A stretch of DNA of 63,105 bases from Gymnopilus junonius (taxonomy: Eukaryota > Basidiomycota > Agaricomycetes > Agaricales > Galerinaceae): NCBI GenBank assembly GCA_015501075.1, contig JADNYJ010000209.1:1-63105 (forward strand), in the 5' to 3' direction. Positions 58,347 through 63,105 of this stretch are shown piece by piece; the stretch's first letter is position 1, and each line of letters opens with the position of its first letter. Made by a program: the position numbers and the translations under genes. The notes under the pieces are model-generated. The model saw nothing but the letters and a program-made list of their open reading frames with translations. It was not told where the DNA came from and did no database searches.

Positions 58347-61300
58347 CTATTCTGCTCCTCGCCGTCGCTTCCGTGGACCAACTACCTTGAACCCTGCATT
58401 TTTTCGGCATTCATTATCACAAAACCAGGCTTGGTCTGGCTTCTTAATCAGGCCTCGACAAGATAAATGATACTGAAGTCATGAAAATCATCAGAATGCA
58501 AATAATGAAGTAGCAGAGTTTAAATGTCGTACTGTTAAATAGCACCCTGGGCAATCACAGCACAGTAGTTCTGACTCGTTAATGGGACTCTCACATCCAG
58601 GGTCATTACATGTAGCCTCAGAGTTTTCCGCTGTGTTGTACTCTGTATCGAAGGTGGTTGGGCGTCTACGCTTCCGATGAGGTGGTAAATCGTCAGTTGG
58701 TGGCTCGAGCTGTGATGGTACAGCTGGCAGCGCATGCAAATCATCATTGGCTAGGACATCTGGTGCTATTCAAAATACATTTCATACTGATAAATATCGG
58801 ATAAATATCAAACATACCTGGTTCTCTGTCCTCCTCATTTTCTGAAGCGGTACTTTCCTCTGAATCCTCGTCCAACTCATCACCTGCATCATCTTCAACA
58901 CTTGGTTCTGCATCATTCAGGAGACCCTCATTGTCACCTGGTGTTGAGGACAGTCTGGTACACAGAGTAAGCTATTAGAATCGAAACTGAGGAGAAAACA
59001 AAACTTTACTGAAGCGCCGCTTGAGAGCTATGGATAGCAGAAATAGCCAAGGCTTTAGTTTTGTTATTTTGCTTGTTCGAAACTCAGGTCTTCGTCAGGT
59101 AAGCGCGCTTCATTAATATGAATTCATCGCCATGAAGTTTGTAGAATGATTCATATAGTTGGACAGTGGCAGTGGGATGGTTGTCGTTAATGTGAGCCTT
59201 GAGATTGTATTTCCAAACCACTTTTGGACAAATTGGGCATTTAAGCGGATGGTTCGTGCATGGTTGGTTCTCGGTAAAAGACTGCGCAGTCTTGAGGCTA
59301 ACCTTTCGACGACTAGGGCATGTTGACTTTTGCATATCAATGGAAAATATTTGACCATGTCATGTAAGGAAGATCTCGCACTGAGAATTAAGGCAAAAAC
59401 CACAAGGACCTCATGCGTCCTTGCAACCTTGGGTCATGGAGAATATGGCCGCCCATATGTTTGAGAAGATCTGGGCCGGAAAGCGCCTCAAGTGAGAGGC
59501 CAGGGCAAAGGGAGCATGTAGGCGAGTCCTCTTCATACAATCGAAGAGCATCAACGGCATCTGCTTGGCAAGCGAAGCATGCTTCTCCTGGTGAATAAAA
59601 CATGTAAGAATTATGGAACTTTGGATCAACAATGCTAATACATACCTAACGATGACCTATATGGGAAAGAATCACTTACCGCCACAGATGGGAGGTGGTG
59701 GATACTGTCTTTGACCCTCTCATAAAGGATCGATGTGCCACAAAGATCTGATGTCTCGAAAATGTATGTATCTTCCCCAGTATTACGTCCGCGAGATGCT
59801 GGCTGGACATCTGGATCAATCAATTCAACCCATTGACCCTCAATATCCCGAAAGGCTGAACGCGCTTCAAAATTCCCATTCCATTCCCAATCTGGAGTAC
59901 CCTGCTCAGGCCTTTGATCATGAATCAAACTCAACTTCATGATTTGACCATGGATGTGAACATTGGGTTCCCCAAGGAGGTTGGAAGGGAGAGACTGAAC
60001 ATCGGCAGCATCGTGACGGATACCCAGCACCTGAAAGGCAGCAAGAAAGAGTTTGTTGTTGCAACGCACAACAGTCAGGGCTGGATCAAGCACACACAAC
60101 ACATTCTCGTCCTCAGAGGTTGGAAGAGGAGAGTAACAACAGCTCGGCACTTGACTTGGACTCGTTATACTGCGAGTAGCCACGAACACGCTTCAGACGG
60201 TCTTTAGAATTCGCAACAGTGAGTGGGTTGGAGTAAAGACGAAGGACACTGGCTTTGTGAACCTTCTTTGACGTGGTGGGATCAATTGATATCCATGCAC
60301 TGGGTGGCACATTCTGATTCGCTGATGCAGATTTTTGGGCTTCGGAGAGCTCAGCAGTTCCCGCTATATCATCGACATCCAAATCTTCATCGTCATTAGG
60401 TGTCTCCCCATCAGTACCCTCAGCCTCGGCTATAGGAGCATCATCCTGTTCCTCTTCTGTCTCCTCGCGCTCACCAGCATGTCGGCCGTCAACCAGTACA
60501 ACCTTTCCCTCGCCAAATGGACACATAATATCATATCCACCAGCTTTCCTCATGTCATCAAAGGGGGATGGGTATTTCGCCTCGGCAAGCTCAGCCTCGG
60601 CAAGTCGACAACCTGATGACCACGACCCCAAAAGGACTACATTGCTGACTTTGACGTCGCCCTTCCAAGAGCGAGGATTGATGTGGTCATATTTGCTTGA
60701 AATATCGCTTGAGCTTAAATCGCTAGGCAGATGTCGAAGATTAAGGCGGCGAGCTTGACCACCCCACTCTGGATGCAGTTCGAGAATCTTGACGCATTGG
60801 ACAGCGCCGTCAATGCGGTTGGCGAGCTGGAGTTGATCGGCATTTGTATCATTGCCGACCATGGTGCGTACTTTACCGAAAACCTTTTCCAGGCCATCAG
60901 TTCCGAGTAAAATGATCCAGAACGACCCTTCTGGTCATCTATCTGAGTCTTCGCAACACAAAAATGTACATTCTTGATCATAGACATGACATCAAAGAAC
61001 GTCTGGACAGGAATAAAGTCGCCCTTGTCTTTGTGGTACATAGCAAGAATTAAATGTGCCGCCGCACTGAGATGAACAAGCTGGTCATGAAGGGAAAGTT
61101 CGACGTCCAGATAGGCACTTAAAAGATGATGGTAGATGCGCCCGAGAAGGCGCAGGACTCGACGTGTGGCTTGGATCATTGGACTGTCTGTCGATGATGC
61201 AGGAGGCAACAGTGAAATTGAATGGAGAAGTTTGATCATGAGAACGACGTCTTGCTTGTCATTGGGCGCGAGAAGGGCATCGGCGGTGGATTCAGGCATC

Positions 61301-63105
61301 CCACATGCGACTAAGTGAAATTTGAGGGTCGACATACTGATTGGAATGCCATTAAGAGTCATTCCTTTAAGCGTCCAGAGAAGCGTATTACGGAACCGCT
61401 TTAGGACATGTTTCCAGTCGAAGTCACAAGTCAATTCATCATTGCCGCATTTGAGATTAAAAAACGGCAAAGACGAAAGGAGGTGATGAAGCTTGCTCAT
61501 CGGAGAGGGGGTCGAGGTGAGAGTAATGGCAATGAGTGCACGACGGCGGCGAGAATCTCCGTCAGAGGCGATACAATAAAGACGGCAGTCTTGAGCCTGT
61601 TGACTTGATATCAATGCCTCGCTGGCCTGGCGGAGGAGCCGCTCCTGATCCTGGACAGTTTCGCACTTGCAACTGCCGATATTGCAAAAGGCCTTGTTGT
61701 ATAATCATTCGGGTCATCGGAGAGAATGCTTGCTCCGATGACTGTTGCCTATAAAAGAGCCATGAATACAGGAACAGATTAAATCGATATAGTAACATGC
61801 CTCAGTAGCAAAATGAACTAAACCTGTCTTCAAGCACTCGAGGATAGCGTCAGCTTGAACAATCGATTGAAATTCCAGGGCCAATGAACAGGAGGCGGCA
61901 TGTTCTCGACAGACACCAAGGATGTGATTAGAGCGTGGGTCCCATCGAAGTCTGTCCTGAATCTTCAGCTCGTCAACCTCCATCGTCATGCCTCGAATCC
62001 GCCTAGGTGTGACCACCACATCTGGACCATTGGCACGAGGGGGATAGCAGGCGGCGAGGTTCGAGCTAAGCTCAGGGAGAGTTGGAAAACCAGATGAGGC
62101 ATGAATGGGCGAGGTTATAATGTGGCGTTTAGTAGCATCGATTGACGGGGTTCCTAATGACTGGTGAGCGATATCTGCAGCAGCACGTCCACCCAATTTG
62201 TAAATGAGAAACGCGCGCTCAAAGTCTGCAGCTTCATAACCTCGGGGGCTGTAAGCACGACAAGCGGCCTTGTCGATCTTCTCCAGCATGGTGAAAACAC
62301 TGGAACCCGCGCGGTGTTGAGCTGCCATGAGACTCCGAATTCGGGGGATGTCTTCACGTCCTATGGCCATGGAGAGCCTTTTCCAGGCTGAAAGATGCCG
62401 ATTGCGTACCCTAATTTTTCGAGCATCGTTGAGAGCATAAAGTTTGAGTCGAACATTTTCATCGGTCTTCTTTCGGAGTGCCTGCCGCATCTGCCTTGGG
62501 CTGAGAAATCCCCAGGGCGTGCTATCGTGGGCGTTGTCGAGCTCGGAACGATGACGGATACCCATGACGATGTTGTGGTCATTGAGCATTGAACATGACG
62601 TGCATGGCTGGGGGGTCTTCTCTTTACCCTTCTTCGACAATTTGGTGAAACCAGAACAAGTTGTTGAATAAAGAAAAAAGCGATCGCCTTCGTCTTCAAA
62701 TTCCATGGGAGGGTTTTCTTAGCGTGAATCTGGAAGGAGTATTCATCAAACGCTGACTTCTCGTTTCGAAATTTGAGATGAAAGCCTGGGCATGGCTTCG
62801 ATACTGGAGTCGGCATTGGAAACGGTGTCTTCTCAACTGGCTTGTCAAGAATAGCAGGAGCACCCAGGGGTGCGACAGTAAAGGTTCCTCCCCTTGAATG
62901 AAGATAAGAAGATTTAGCAAAGTCGATGACGAAATTAGCCACAACTTACAAGGGAGTCATTGCCTCTATGAGGCGGTTAATCTTGCCTTCGAGAAGGGCC
63001 TCGTCAACCATCAATTCCGACACAAGAACCCTCAACCATCTGCATAGCCCATCCATCCCAGCGGTCCACGATGAATGATCTTCGTGATTTCTTCAACTGT
63101 AAATG
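58347..63105 (-). CDS. Large zinc-finger/PHD protein with a DDE-transposase-like core, partial at window edge
   Basis: The 5' end lies beyond 63105. Order on the minus strand: GPLGWMGYADG and LMVDEALLEGKINRLIEAMT; LDKPVEKTPFPMPTPVSKPC and PGFHLKFRNEKSAF; EGDRFFLYSTTCSGF and CTSCSML; a helical part (WKRLSMAIGREDIPRIRSLM); HILGVCREHAASC. Then a core with YCIASDGDSRRRRALIAITL, CDFDWKHVLKRFRNTLL, YLDVELSLHDQLVHLSAAAH, FWIILLGTDGLEKVFGKVRT and MVGNDTNADQLQLANRIDGA. A soluble part, C2H2-like fingers (CSLCPG...HMGGH, CPICPKVVWKYNLKAHINDNH), an acidic linker and a PHD-like finger (CNDPGCESP, CCDCPGCYLTYHLSC, WFCDNEC) end at 58347 with a basic tail. The spaced D, D-x-x-H, and E-x-VFGKVR...GND order recalls P-element/THAP9 transposases (inference). 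The family is repeated in Agaricomycetes. Single missing bases near 60926, 62684 and 63036. Confidence 0.7.

Overview
The window looks like nuclear DNA of a basidiomycete fungus, most likely an Agaricomycete. Genes are split by many short GT-AG introns. Several families are ones typical of mushrooms: F-box proteins with divergent leucine-rich tails, seven-transmembrane proteins with a YRC(Y/W) motif, DUF6593-like proteins, MYND-finger proteins and HNH-type nuclease-like proteins. I saw no tRNA, rRNA or CRISPR array.

Left part (1-15.5 kb): a seven-transmembrane gene with a decayed neighbour, a MYND-finger gene, a dihydroxyacetone kinase gene (DAK1), an F-box protein joined to a multi-pass membrane tail, a second seven-transmembrane gene, and the GTP cyclohydrolase II-like uracil-catabolism gene URC1. 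Middle (15.5-42 kb): a MITE with TA target duplication, a secreted GH35 beta-galactosidase, a DUF6593-like gene, three related F-box genes (one broken), fragments of a HECT ligase gene, a short-chain dehydrogenase, an auxin-efflux-carrier-type membrane protein, a 3 kb gene-poor stretch made of promoter fragments and an inverted-repeat element, a SAM methyltransferase and a further small DUF6593-like gene. Right part (42-63 kb): an intact HECT E3 ligase (HUL5/UBE3C type), two HNH nuclease-like paralogues placed head to head, a nest of four DNA transposons one inside another, and a very large zinc-finger/PHD gene running off the right edge. Its core resembles a DDE transposase of the P-element/THAP9 kind.

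The housekeeping genes (DAK1, URC1, GH35, SDR, HECT ligase, carrier, methyltransferase) do not form an obvious cluster. Accessory families and transposons sit between them. The same flaw recurs in nearly every recognisable gene: the frame is lost at a short homopolymer, usually C or G, and adding a single base restores the family sequence. This points to residual consensus deletions in the assembly rather than many independent pseudogenes, so several genes called broken by automatic annotation are probably intact.
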